Shown in pieces: positions 52,054 to 62,607 of a DNA stretch of 64,000 nt. Where the stretch lies: assembly GCA_963733765.1 (NCBI GenBank), contig CAVTEI010000003.1, forward strand, positions 310,001 to 374,000, written 5' to 3'. Each line of letters starts with the position of its first letter. The first letter of the stretch is position 1. Source of the stretch: DATKAS01 sp963733765. GTDB lineage: Bacteria > Actinomycetota > Acidimicrobiia > Acidimicrobiales > DATKAS01. Under the pieces are notes generated by a model that saw nothing but the letters and a program-made list of their open reading frames with translations, did no database searches and was not told where the DNA came from. A program made the position numbers and the translations under genes.

Positions 52054-54285
52054 CTAGGCGAGCACCGCCCGGAGAAGCGCGACCGCGCCCGCCTTGTCGA
52101 GCGGCTCGTTGCCGTTGCCGCACTTGGGGCTGTGCACGCACGACGGGCAACCGTGGCTGCACGGGCACCGCTCGACCACGGCGAGGGTCGCTTCGAGGTG
52201 ACGCCGTCCCGCGCCATAGCCGAGCTCGGCGATGCCGGCACCGCCCGGGTAGCCGTCGTAGATCACGATCGTCGGGCTCATCGTGTCGGCGAGCAGCGCA
52301 GTCGACACCCCGCCCACGTCCCAACGATCGCAGATGGTGAAGAGCGGGAGGATGCCGATGCCGGCGTGCTCGACGGCGTGGAGGGTTCCGGGCACCTGCT
52401 CGGGCGAGAGGCGCGCGGCGAACAGCACCTCGGGTGCGACCGTGTACCAGAACGCACGGGTCACGAGTCGCGTCGGGGGCAGGTCGAGAGGCTCACGGCC
52501 GAGCGACATGTGGGTACGCACATCGCGGCGGTCGTAGCCCGTGACATGGCTGGTGACTTCGACCGCGCCCAGATGCAGCTGCATCTTGCCGATCGCGCGC
52601 GTCGCCTCGGTCGACAGCACGTGCACCGAGGTCTCGGAACGGACCTGCGTGTACTCGTCGCCGTCCGCGGGCTCGACGATCGCGGCACGATCGTCGAGAT
52701 CGAGCGACTCCACGCGGTACGTCTGACCTTGGTGCAGGTAGATCGCGCCGGGGTGGACCGCCTCGAACGCGCGCGACCCGTCGACGGTGCCGACGAGCCG
52801 GCCGTCGGCGTCGGCGATGCGGTATTCCTCGGCCGCGCCCGAGCGCAGCCCGATGCCGGGCGCAGGCGCGCCCCGCCCGGCCCAAACCGCTCGGCGGTTG
52901 CGCAGCACCAACCGGTCATCGAGGACCAGCCGCCGCACGCCCTCGCCGAGGTCCTCGCCCCACCACCGTTCGTCGTCGAGGCTCAGCGGCGCTTCGTACG
53001 CCGCGCACGCGAGGTGAGGGAGCAGCACGAACGGGTTCGACAGGTTCACGACCGCAGGCTCGGGCGGACGGGTGAACACCTCGCGGGGGTGAGCCATCAA
53101 CCACTGATCGAGCTGATCGGATCCGGCCACGAGCACCGCCAACGAACGTTGGGTGGTGCGCCCCGCGCGTCCCGCCTGCTGGCGCAGCGAAGCGACCGTT
53201 CCGGGAAAACCGTCGATCACGCACGCGTCGAGCCCGCCGACGTCTATGCCGAGCTCGAGGGCGCTCGTGGCGACGACGCCGGCAAGACGGCCGTCGAACA
53301 GCTCGGTCTCGATCTCGCGGCGCTCGGTCGGGAGGTAGCCGCCTCGGTACGAGCGCACCTTCTCGGCGAGGTCGTCGCCGACCTGTCGTCGGACTGCGCC
53401 CGCCACGATCTCGGTGGCCTTGCGGCTCCGGCAGAACGTGACCGTGCGCGAGCCCTCCTCGAGCAGCGCCGCCGTGAGGGCGGCGGCCTCGACGTTCGGC
53501 GAGCCACGCGTCCCCGTCTCGATGTCGAGCAACGGTGGGTTCCACAACGCAAAGAGCCGTTCGCCGTGCGGCGACCCGTCGTCGAGCACCGCGTCTACCG
53601 GTAACCCGCACAGAGCGGAGGCGAGCGCGGCCGGCTCGCCAACGGTTGCCGACGTGAAGATGAACACCGGCGACGCCCCGTAGCGCGCGCACAGCCGACG
53701 AAGCCGGCGAAGCACGTGCGCGACATGCGTGCCGAAGATGCCGCGAAACACATGGAGCTCGTCGATGACGACGTAGCGGAGCCGGCGGAGGAACGTCGCC
53801 CACCGCGCGTGGAACGGAAGCATCCCGACATGCAGCATCTCCGGGTTGGTCAGAACGACGTTCGCGTGCCTGCGCACCCACGCCCGCGCCGGCGCCTCGG
53901 TGTCACCGTCGTAGGTCGCCGCGACGAGACCGGGAAACGAGGGCGCCGCGATCCCTCGCAGCTGGTCCTGCGCGAGAGCCTTGGTCGGGAAGATCAGCAA
54001 CGCCGACGCGGGGTCGACACGACCGACTGCCTCGGCGATGGCCGCCTGGTAGACGAGCGACTTTCCTGACGCAGTTCCGGTGGCGACCACGACGGAGTGG
54101 CCGTCGCGCACGAGGTTCAGCGCCTCAGCCTGGTGACTCCACAGGAAGTTGATGCCCAGTCGCTTCAGCACCTCGTCGGGCAGGGGCTCGGCGAGAAGGG
54201 CGGTGCGGCTCGGGCGCGCGGGCTGTTGTTCGACGTGCACGAGCTGGCCTTGGGACGCCAGCGACTCGAGCAGCTCCTCGAACAC
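52054..54285 (-). CDS. DEAD/DEAH-box helicase, MrfA/YprA-like with DUF1998 domain
   Basis: An intact 743-residue helicase. The helicase core has motif I ATGTASGKSL (near 70), the Q-like WSHQAEAL, DELH as motif II, TSATVGEP as motif III and QQAGRAGRT as motif VI. The C-terminal DUF1998/MZB domain has four cysteines, CPCSHGCPSCVHSPKCG. B. subtilis MrfA with this layout repairs mitomycin-C damage in DNA by a Uvr-independent route. This gene order (Tad locus, helicase, topA) recurs in actinobacteria. Convergent with tadE, divergent from the STAS gene. Confidence 0.93.
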   Translation of the reverse strand: MFEELLESLASQGQLVHVEQQPARPSRTALLAEPLPDEVLKRLGINFLWSHQAEALNLVRDGHSVVVATGTASGKSLVYQAAIAEAVGRVDPASALLIFPTKALAQDQLRGIAAPSFPGLVAATYDGDTEAPARAWVRRHANVVLTNPEMLHVGMLPFHARWATFLRRLRYVVIDELHVFRGIFGTHVAHVLRRLRRLCARYGASPVFIFTSATVGEPAALASALCGLPVDAVLDDGSPHGERLFALWNPPLLDIETGTRGSPNVEAAALTAALLEEGSRTVTFCRSRKATEIVAGAVRRQVGDDLAEKVRSYRGGYLPTERREIETELFDGRLAGVVATSALELGIDVGGLDACVIDGFPGTVASLRQQAGRAGRTTQRSLAVLVAGSDQLDQWLMAHPREVFTRPPEPAVVNLSNPFVLLPHLACAAYEAPLSLDDERWWGEDLGEGVRRLVLDDRLVLRNRRAVWAGRGAPAPGIGLRSGAAEEYRIADADGRLVGTVDGSRAFEAVHPGAIYLHQGQTYRVESLDLDDRAAIVEPADGDEYTQVRSETSVHVLSTEATRAIGKMQLHLGAVEVTSHVTGYDRRDVRTHMSLGREPLDLPPTRLVTRAFWYTVAPEVLFAARLSPEQVPGTLHAVEHAGIGILPLFTICDRWDVGGVSTALLADTMSPTIVIYDGYPGGAGIAELGYGAGRRHLEATLAVVERCPCSHGCPSCVHSPKCGNGNEPLDKAGAVALLRAVLA

Positions 54286-54329
54286 CTCCCCATCCTGCCC
54301 GTGAGCGAGGCGGTTACCGTGGGGGGTTC

Positions 54330-54662
54330 ATGGATCTGGCGCTGCAGATCTTCGAACAACGCGGCTGGCAAGTCGTGCTCGTCTCCGGCGAGCTCGACGT
54401 CGCCACCGCCCCGCGCTTCCATGAACAGCTCTTGACGCTGGCAAGCCAGGGCCACCGCCGCATCGCGATCGACCTCGATGGCGTGACGCTGTTCGACTGG
54501 ATGGGGCTCGGCGCCGTGCTCGGTGTGCTGGCCCGAGTGCGCGCGCTCGGAGGCGAGCTCGTGCTCATCTCACCGACGGCGGTCGTGCGTGAGCTCCTCG
54601 AGCTCACCGAGGTCGACGGTGTGCTCCCCATCCACGAGACGCTCGACACCGTGTCAACATGA
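54330..54662 (+). CDS. STAS-domain anti-sigma-factor-antagonist-like protein
   Basis: A 110-residue STAS protein: VVLVSGELDVATAPRFHEQL, then IDLDGVTLFDWMGLGAVLG, and the C-terminal VRELLELTEVDGVLPI. The phosphorylated serine of SpoIIAA/RsbV proteins sits in a DSSG motif; here the motif is DWMG, so control by phosphorylation is unlikely and it may be always active. ATG at 54330 is nine bases after TACCGT. Its stop overlaps the next gene start by ATGA. No anti-sigma kinase nearby. Confidence 0.9.
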   Translation: MDLALQIFEQRGWQVVLVSGELDVATAPRFHEQLLTLASQGHRRIAIDLDGVTLFDWMGLGAVLGVLARVRALGGELVLISPTAVVRELLELTEVDGVLPIHETLDTVST

Positions 54663-55192
54663 GCGACGAGGACCCGGACGAGATCGAGGAGTTCGAGACA
54701 CCGATCCCGAAGCCCGACGAGTTGCTCGCACTCGGCAACATCACGGCCGAGATGTTCGCCATCCTGCGGACTTGGTTCGACGTTCCGCCGCGGGTGACAC
54801 TCGATCTGATCGACGTCGACTCAGCGGTCACCGAACTCGGCGATCCGGTGATGATCGCCGCACTCGCGATGCGCAAGCTGCAAGCGCTGAACCTCCTGGC
54901 CACTCCCGGAGTGCGTACCACGACCGACGTGGTCGTCACGATCGTGTCCGACCTGGATCGCGCCCTGTTGCAAGCACCCGTGATGCGGTTGCGCCTGGCC
55001 GCGGAGGTCACGGATTGGGATGCCGAGCTCGAGTGGCTGGGGGGCGAGGAGGCCGCTGTCGACGAGGCGCCCACCGCCCCCACCGAAACCGATCCCGAGG
55101 CGGCGCACTTCCGGGTGCTCCACGCAAAGCTCCACGAGGCGGCCGAAGCAGTGGTCGAGGCGACGGGCGGCGAGATTCGCGAACTCGAGTGA
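54659..55192 (+). CDS. Conserved hypothetical protein
   Basis: A 177-residue acidic, helical protein (starting MSDEDPDEIEEFETPIPKPD) with no family that I recognise. Segments such as VMIAALAMRKLQALNLL and RALLQAPVMRLRLAAEVTDW suggest an amphipathic bundle. It is translationally coupled to the STAS gene (ATGA), so it may be that protein's partner, for example a target of an anti-sigma system. No signal peptide. Confidence 0.65.
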   Translation: MSDEDPDEIEEFETPIPKPDELLALGNITAEMFAILRTWFDVPPRVTLDLIDVDSAVTELGDPVMIAALAMRKLQALNLLATPGVRTTTDVVVTIVSDLDRALLQAPVMRLRLAAEVTDWDAELEWLGGEEAAVDEAPTAPTETDPEAAHFRVLHAKLHEAAEAVVEATGGEIRELE

Positions 55193-55246
55193 ACCCCGAA
55201 CGGGCCCCTCTGACCTGCCACGACGCGGGCCAGCGAGCACCGCGGC

Positions 55247-55275
55247 TTGACACACCGGCCCTGCCCTTCTTACCT
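55247..55275 (+). promoter_or_regulatory. Promoter of topA
   Basis: TTGACA (55247-55252), 17-base spacer, then TTACCT (55270-55275). The -35 is perfect, the -10 weak. The topA ATG at 55283 is 7 bases after the -10, so the mRNA would be leaderless. Confidence 0.6.
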
Positions 55276-55282
55276 AGCGCCG

Positions 55283-57982
<2,700 letters not shown>

Positions 57983-58040
57983 CCCCCGCGTAAGCCGAGT
58001 GGCCGTTCGCACGGGTGCTCGTTGAATACGCTGACCGCCG

Positions 58041-59513
58041 ATGGGCGAGCGAAGGGACAGCCCCACCGCGACGCGCGCCGCCGATGGCCTCGGCGACGTG
58101 CCGACCGCTCCCTTTCCGCCCGTCCCTGACGACGGGCCGGTCCTCCCCGGCATCAACGCCCAGATCCCTCCCGCCGAACACGTCCGCGTCTTCGGCTCGC
58201 GGGCGTACTTTCGGCTGTGGCTCGCCCAGGTCGTGTCGTCGCTCGGCGATTGGATCGGCTTCGTAGCGATCGTCGCACTGGCCCAAGCCATCGGGGGATC
58301 CTCCCCGGAAGCGGCAATCGCACTCGTGATGTCCGCCCGGCTCATCCCGGGCTTCTTCTTCAGCCAGTTCGCGGGCGTGCTCGTCGATCGGTGGGACCGC
58401 AAGAAGGTCATGGTCTGCTGCGACATCGGTCGCGGCCTCGTGCTCGCGACGTTGCCGTTCATCGACACCGTGTGGGGCCTGGTGGTTGCGTCGCTGTTGC
58501 TCGAGATCGGCACGCTGCTGTGGGCGCCGGCCAAGGAGGCATCGGTCCCGAACCTCGTGCCGCAAGATCAGCTCGCCACTGCGAACTCGCTCTCGCTCGT
58601 GGCGGCGTACGGCACGTTCCCCATCGCGAGCTTCGTGTTTGCGGTGCTCACCGTGGGCGCGGGCGGCCTGGCCGAGGTGCCGGGTTTCGGCTTCCTCGAC
58701 GTCAACCGCGAGACGCTCGCCATCGGCGTCGACGTCTGCACGTTCTTCCTCTCGGCCGTGATGATCGCAACGCTGCCGCTCACCAAGCCGAAGCGGGAGC
58801 CCCCGGCCAGCGGCAAGGTCGGTTTCGGGTCGGTGGTTGCCGACCTCAAAGAGGGCTGGCACTTCATCTTCATCAACCCGAAGGTGCGAGCCGTCATGGT
58901 CGCGCTCAGCACCGGCATGATCGGCGGGGGGATGGTCGTGCCGTTGGGGCCGGTCTTCGCCGAGGAAGTGCTCGGGTCGGGCCCCGCGGGCTTCGGTCTG
59001 CTGCTCACCGCGCTCGGCACGGGGATGGCGATCGGTGTCATCTTGCTCTCGGCGTTCCAACGGAAGATCCCGAAGGCGACGGTGTTCACCGCGTCGGTGC
59101 TCGGCGCCGGCATCTCTCTGTTCGTCGCGGCGTCGATGTCGACCCTCCCCCCGGCGTTCCTCGCCATCCTCGGCATGGGCATCTGTACGGGAGCGGTGTA
59201 CGTCTTGGGATTCACGATCCTGCACGAGACCGTCGAGGACGATCTGCGCGGGCGAACTTTCAGCGCGCTGTACACGCTCGTTCGGTTCTGTCTCCTGCTC
59301 GCGTTCGTGCTCGGCCCGCTGCTGTCGGGTGTGCTCAACCGCTTCTCGATGCGAGTGTTCGACGGCTCAGTCGAGATCCTGACGTACACGATCAGCTTGC
59401 CGGGCGTGCGTCTCACGCTCTGGTTGGCGGGGGCGATCATCGTGCTCGCCGGATGCCTCGCGATCTCGTCGCTTCGTTCCGCCAGCGCCACCGGACGCAC
59501 TCGCGACCTGTGA
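58041..59513 (+). CDS. MFS transporter
   Basis: A 490-residue major-facilitator protein with twelve predicted helices and a 60-residue cytosolic N-terminus rich in Pro/Asp. Motif A-like GVLVDRWDRKKVMVCCD follows helix 2. The C-terminal half includes GMIGGGMVVPLGPVFAEEV. It resembles the Bcr/EntS-type exporters with loop motif. Substrate unknown. TACGCT lies 8 bases before the ATG. Its stop overlaps the tmk start (GTGA), giving an MFS-tmk-holB operon common in actinobacteria. Confidence 0.88.
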   Translation: MGERRDSPTATRAADGLGDVPTAPFPPVPDDGPVLPGINAQIPPAEHVRVFGSRAYFRLWLAQVVSSLGDWIGFVAIVALAQAIGGSSPEAAIALVMSARLIPGFFFSQFAGVLVDRWDRKKVMVCCDIGRGLVLATLPFIDTVWGLVVASLLLEIGTLLWAPAKEASVPNLVPQDQLATANSLSLVAAYGTFPIASFVFAVLTVGAGGLAEVPGFGFLDVNRETLAIGVDVCTFFLSAVMIATLPLTKPKREPPASGKVGFGSVVADLKEGWHFIFINPKVRAVMVALSTGMIGGGMVVPLGPVFAEEVLGSGPAGFGLLLTALGTGMAIGVILLSAFQRKIPKATVFTASVLGAGISLFVAASMSTLPPAFLAILGMGICTGAVYVLGFTILHETVEDDLRGRTFSALYTLVRFCLLLAFVLGPLLSGVLNRFSMRVFDGSVEILTYTISLPGVRLTLWLAGAIIVLAGCLAISSLRSASATGRTRDL

Positions 59514-60112
59514 CGGGTCGCTTCATCGCGCTCGAGGGCGGCGAAGGATCGGGGAAGTCGACACAAGCTCGATTGCTCGCGGACGGGCTCGGCGCGGTCG
59601 CGACGTATGAACCGGGCGACACGGCGGTGGGCGCGGCCATTCGCGCCCTGCTGCTCGATCCCGCCACGTCGGGCCTCGACGATCGCGCCGAAGCCCTCCT
59701 CATGGCGGCCGACCGCGCCCAGCACGTCCGCGAGGTGATCCGGCCGGCGCTCGCATCGGGCCGCCACGTCGTGTGCGATCGTTTCGTCGCGTCGTCGATC
59801 GCGTATCAGGGGTACGGGCGAGGCATGCCTCCCGACAGCGTCGCCGACCTCTCGGCCTGGGCGACGGGCGGCCTGCTCCCCGACCTCACCGTGCTGCTCG
59901 ACCTTCCCGTTCACCTCGCTGCGACCCGGCTGTCGACCACGCCGGACCGCTTCGAGGCGGCCGGCGCAGACTTCCACGAGCGCGTGGCGAACGGGTACCG
60001 AACGATGGCCGCGAACGACCCGGCGGGCTGGGTGATCATCGACGGGACGGGGTCCATCGAAGAGGTGGCGGCCGCGGTGCGGGCGGCGGTGCGCGAACGT
60101 CTGGGGCTGTGA
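59510..60112 (+). CDS. tmk: Thymidylate kinase
   Basis: A 200-residue dTMP kinase that makes dTDP. The P-loop is EGGEGSGKST, the DRX motif is CDRFVASSIAYQG, and the lid region reads RLSTTPDRFEAAG. Length matches the family. GTG at 59510 overlaps the MFS stop and the tmk stop overlaps the holB start, both by GTGA, so translation is coupled along the operon. Cytosolic; essential for DNA synthesis. Confidence 0.96.
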   Translation: MTGRFIALEGGEGSGKSTQARLLADGLGAVATYEPGDTAVGAAIRALLLDPATSGLDDRAEALLMAADRAQHVREVIRPALASGRHVVCDRFVASSIAYQGYGRGMPPDSVADLSAWATGGLLPDLTVLLDLPVHLAATRLSTTPDRFEAAGADFHERVANGYRTMAANDPAGWVIIDGTGSIEEVAAAVRAAVRERLGL

Positions 60113-61170
60113 GCGCACCCGCGGTCTCTGACATCTCGCCCGAGCTCTTCGCCGAAGTGATCGGACAGGACCGCGCCGTGGCGCAGCTTCGTGCCGCCGC
60201 GGTGAGCCCGGTGCACGCCTACTTGTTCGTCGGCCCGCCGGGCAGTGGACGCAGAGCCGCGGCGCGAGCGTTCGCCGCCGCGCTCCTCGCGCCACCAGGC
60301 GCTGGTCGCGACGACCGCGCCGTTCGTCTCGCGCTCGAAGGCCACCATCCCGACGTCCTCGAGGTCGAACGAGAAGGCGCGTCGATCTCCACGAAGCAAG
60401 CCGACGACATCACCCGCGCTGCATTCCTCTCGCCGGTGGAGGGCGAGCGCAAGGTGCTGATCCTCGACGAGTTCCACCTCATGACCGCGGCGGTGGCGCC
60501 CAAGCTGCTCAAGACGATCGAGGAGCCACCCCCTTCGACTGTCTTCGTCGTGCTCGCCGACGACGTCCCGCCCGAGCTCGTGACGATCGCCTCGCGGTGT
60601 GTGCGTATCGACTTCGGCCCGGTACCCGAAGCGCTCATCGAGTCGACGCTCGAAGCCGAAGGCGCCGAACCTTCCGACGCGCGCCTGGCCGCTGCTGCTG
60701 CCGGTGGCGATCTCGACCGTGCTCGTCTGCTGGTCACCGACAGCGGTCTGGCCGCTCGGCGCGCGGCGTGGCACGAGATCCCGCGGCGGCTCGACGGGAA
60801 CGGCGCCACCGTCTTCACGATCGTCTCGGAGCTGCTCGCGCTGATCGAGCAAGCCGCCGAGCCGCTGACGGAGCGTCAGGCGCTGGAGGAGGTCGCGCTC
60901 GAGACTCGCATCAAGGAGATGGGCGAGCGCGGCTCGGGCCGCAAAGACCTCGAGGATCGGCACAAGCGTGAGCTCCGCCGCCACCGCACCGACGAGATCC
61001 GGTTCGGGTTGGCCACGTTGGCCGGCGCGTACCGCGATCGACTTGTTGCCGGAGGCGGGCGCGAAGACGCGCTCGCGGTCGCGCGCATCCACGAGCTCCT
61101 CGACGACTGGCTACGAAACCCGAACGAGACGCTGCAGCTGCAGGCGCTACTGCTTCAGCTGCCCGGCTGA
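60109..61170 (+). CDS. holB: DNA polymerase III clamp-loader subunit delta-prime
   Basis: A 353-residue AAA+ protein. The Walker A-like loop is GPPGSGRRAA, with Arg where an ATP-binding Lys would be, and the sensor-like region reads LLKTIEEPPPSTVFVVLAD. This loss of the lysine is usual for delta-prime, which does not hydrolyse ATP. It follows tmk directly, the normal holB context. GTG start overlaps the tmk stop. The last 16 bases overlap the convergent PadR-like gene. Confidence 0.93.
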   Translation: MSAPAVSDISPELFAEVIGQDRAVAQLRAAAVSPVHAYLFVGPPGSGRRAAARAFAAALLAPPGAGRDDRAVRLALEGHHPDVLEVEREGASISTKQADDITRAAFLSPVEGERKVLILDEFHLMTAAVAPKLLKTIEEPPPSTVFVVLADDVPPELVTIASRCVRIDFGPVPEALIESTLEAEGAEPSDARLAAAAAGGDLDRARLLVTDSGLAARRAAWHEIPRRLDGNGATVFTIVSELLALIEQAAEPLTERQALEEVALETRIKEMGERGSGRKDLEDRHKRELRRHRTDEIRFGLATLAGAYRDRLVAGGGREDALAVARIHELLDDWLRNPNETLQLQALLLQLPG

Positions 61171-61691
61171 GCGCTCGTTCCGACTTCAGCCACCGAGGCG
61201 AGAAAGCGGCGCACACTTGAAGCCGATTCTGCTCGCCACATCGAGACGACGTCGGTGGTTTGTCCCCGCTCGAGCCGCGTGAGCACGGGCGCGAGACGAC
61301 GCTGCTGCGAACGGACCAGCGGACCGAGGTCGAGGCCACGACGCTGTCGCAACACCAGCTTCACCAACAGCTCGGTGCGAACGTCGCGTACATGGTCGAC
61401 GGGGGTTGCGAGCCACCGATCGACGACCCGAGCACCGCTTGGCGTCGCAGCGACGAGCTTCCGCGATGGCGCGCTGCCCTTCTCGATGCCACGTGGCATG
61501 GCGAGCTTGGCCACTTCGAGCCGGTCGATCGCGCGATACACGAGGGGACGACTCAGCGACCAGACGGTCCCGACCTCGCCGTCGCGTGCAAGCAGCTTCA
61601 CGATCCCCCAGCCGTGGGTGGGCGTCTCGCGCAGCAAAGCGAGCGTCACCCATTCGCCGAGCGAAAGGTCGGGCAATGGAGCGGGAGCCAC
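61155..61691 (-). CDS. PadR-family transcription regulator
   Basis: A 178-residue PadR-like regulator. The winged-helix domain (about 8-90) reads LSLGEWVTLALLRETPTHGWGIV, SRPLVYRAIDRLEVAKLA and SRKLVAATPSGARVVDRWL; the C-terminal helices (LLVKLVLRQRRGLDLGPLV) form the dimer arm. PadR proteins mostly repress drug- or phenolic-acid-response genes. GTG start. Its target is not obvious; the upstream gene region holds only tRNA-Thr in the other direction. Overlaps holB 3' end by 16 bases in convergent orientation. Confidence 0.88.
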   Translation of the reverse strand: MAPAPLPDLSLGEWVTLALLRETPTHGWGIVKLLARDGEVGTVWSLSRPLVYRAIDRLEVAKLAMPRGIEKGSAPSRKLVAATPSGARVVDRWLATPVDHVRDVRTELLVKLVLRQRRGLDLGPLVRSQQRRLAPVLTRLERGQTTDVVSMWRAESASSVRRFLASVAEVGTSAQPGS

Positions 61692-61773
61692 GCCGCGAGT
61701 GTGGCCGATCGGCCCGAAGACGGCGGTCGGCGTGGGAAGGCAACCGGATAGGCTCTGCGACCCGTACCACCCC

Positions 61774-61849
61774 GCCCGGGTAGCTCAGTCGGCAGAGCGG
61801 CTCACTCGTAATGAGCAGGTCAAGGGTTCGATTCCCTTCTCGGGCTCCA
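61774..61849 (+). tRNA. tRNA-Thr (CGU)
   Basis: A 76-base cloverleaf with encoded CCA. Acceptor GCCCGGG pairs with CTCGGGC (one G-T), D-loop GCTCAGTCGGCAGAGC, anticodon loop ACTCGTAAT with CGU, and T-arm AGGGTTCGATTCCCT. Anticodon reads ACG threonine codons. A mobile-element stump lies 90 bases downstream, a common insertion point. Confidence 0.96.
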
Positions 61850-61863
61850 CACACGTGTGTTCC

Positions 61864-61951
61864 TTCGGCTGATGCCCGACGTTGGGGCTTCGGCTGATGG
61901 TTGACACTGTTCCGGTTGATGGTTGACAGCTGCTTCGGTTGATTCTTGACA
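61864..61951 (+). repeat. Four imperfect direct repeats at an IS481-type left end
   Basis: Four copies of a motif like TTCGGYTGATnnTTGACA lie at 61864, 61889, 61910 and 61934 (spacing 25, 22 and 23 bases). They immediately precede the transposase frame and resemble the repeated transposase-binding sites near IS481-family ends. Confidence 0.65.
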
Positions 61952-62208
61952 CTCTGATCCATGAGGGAGATGAGTGTGAGCGAGTGCTGGCGGTGATCAG
62001 CGAGGGGCACACGGTGATCGAGGTGGCGGCTCGGTTTGGGGTGTCGCGTCAGACGATCCACGCGTGGCTGGCCAAGTACGAGGCCGGCGGGCTCGAGGGC
62101 TTGGGTGACGGGTCGCATCGGCCCAGGTCGTGCCCGCATCAGATGTCGGTCGAGGCTGAGGTGGTGTTGGCCGAGCTGCGGCGGGCGCATCCGTGGTGGG
62201 GGCCGCGA
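61939..62208 (+). pseudogene. IS481-family transposase, N-terminal stump
   Basis: About 90 residues with the IS481-type N-terminal helix-turn-helix: VLAVISEGHTVIEVAARFGVS, then RQTIHAWLAKYEAGGLEGL and a HRPRSCPHQ end. The DDE catalytic domain is missing; the frame passes at 62208 into unrelated sequence. The start codon is unclear (TTG at 61939 in frame; an ATG at 61970 is in another frame). A remnant of a deleted or rearranged insertion sequence. Confidence 0.85.
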
Positions 62209-62522
62209 TCACCTATTTCATGTCCGGTCCCGACGGCGGCGACAGGTTCGACGGCACCTGGAACGTGGTCGAGGTCGACGCCCCGACCAGGCTCGTGGTC
62301 GAAGACGCCATCGTCGAAGATGACGGAACGCCCAGCGACGGCAACTCCATGACTCGCATGGAGATCGACACCGAAGCGGCCGGCGACACGACCCGCATGA
62401 CCCTCACCACACATTTCGACTCGCTCCAAGGGATGGAGCAAGCGATCGCCATGGGCGTCGCTGAAGGCATGAAGGCCTGGACGTCCCAAATCGACGCCCT
62501 GCTCGCCGAGGTCGCCGCCTAG
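62209..62522 (+). pseudogene. Truncated SRPBCC/AHSA1-type gene (C-terminal part)
   Basis: About 104 residues of a START-like domain: ITYFMSGPDGGDRFDGTWNV, VEDAIVEDDGTPS, MEIDTEAAGDTTRMTLTTHF and a C-terminal helix MEQAIAMGVAEGMKAWTSQI. AHSA1/polyketide-cyclase-type proteins have an N-terminal part of about 50-60 residues that is absent here. The reading frame is open into the transposase stump, so the current frame encodes a chimera. The 5' part was lost with the right part of the insertion sequence. Confidence 0.75.
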
Positions 62523-62607
62523 GCGATTACTCCCAGCGGAAGGAACATGACCGCGCCGCCCAGGCCGAATGGGTCGGTGGCGTTCTTGGATAGCGTCCGG
62601 CTCCGTC

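Noticed and set aside
61864..61951. CRISPR array of four repeats
   Set aside because: Repeat spacing is 22-25 bases with no spacers of 30 or more and no cas genes; it fits IS-end binding sites.
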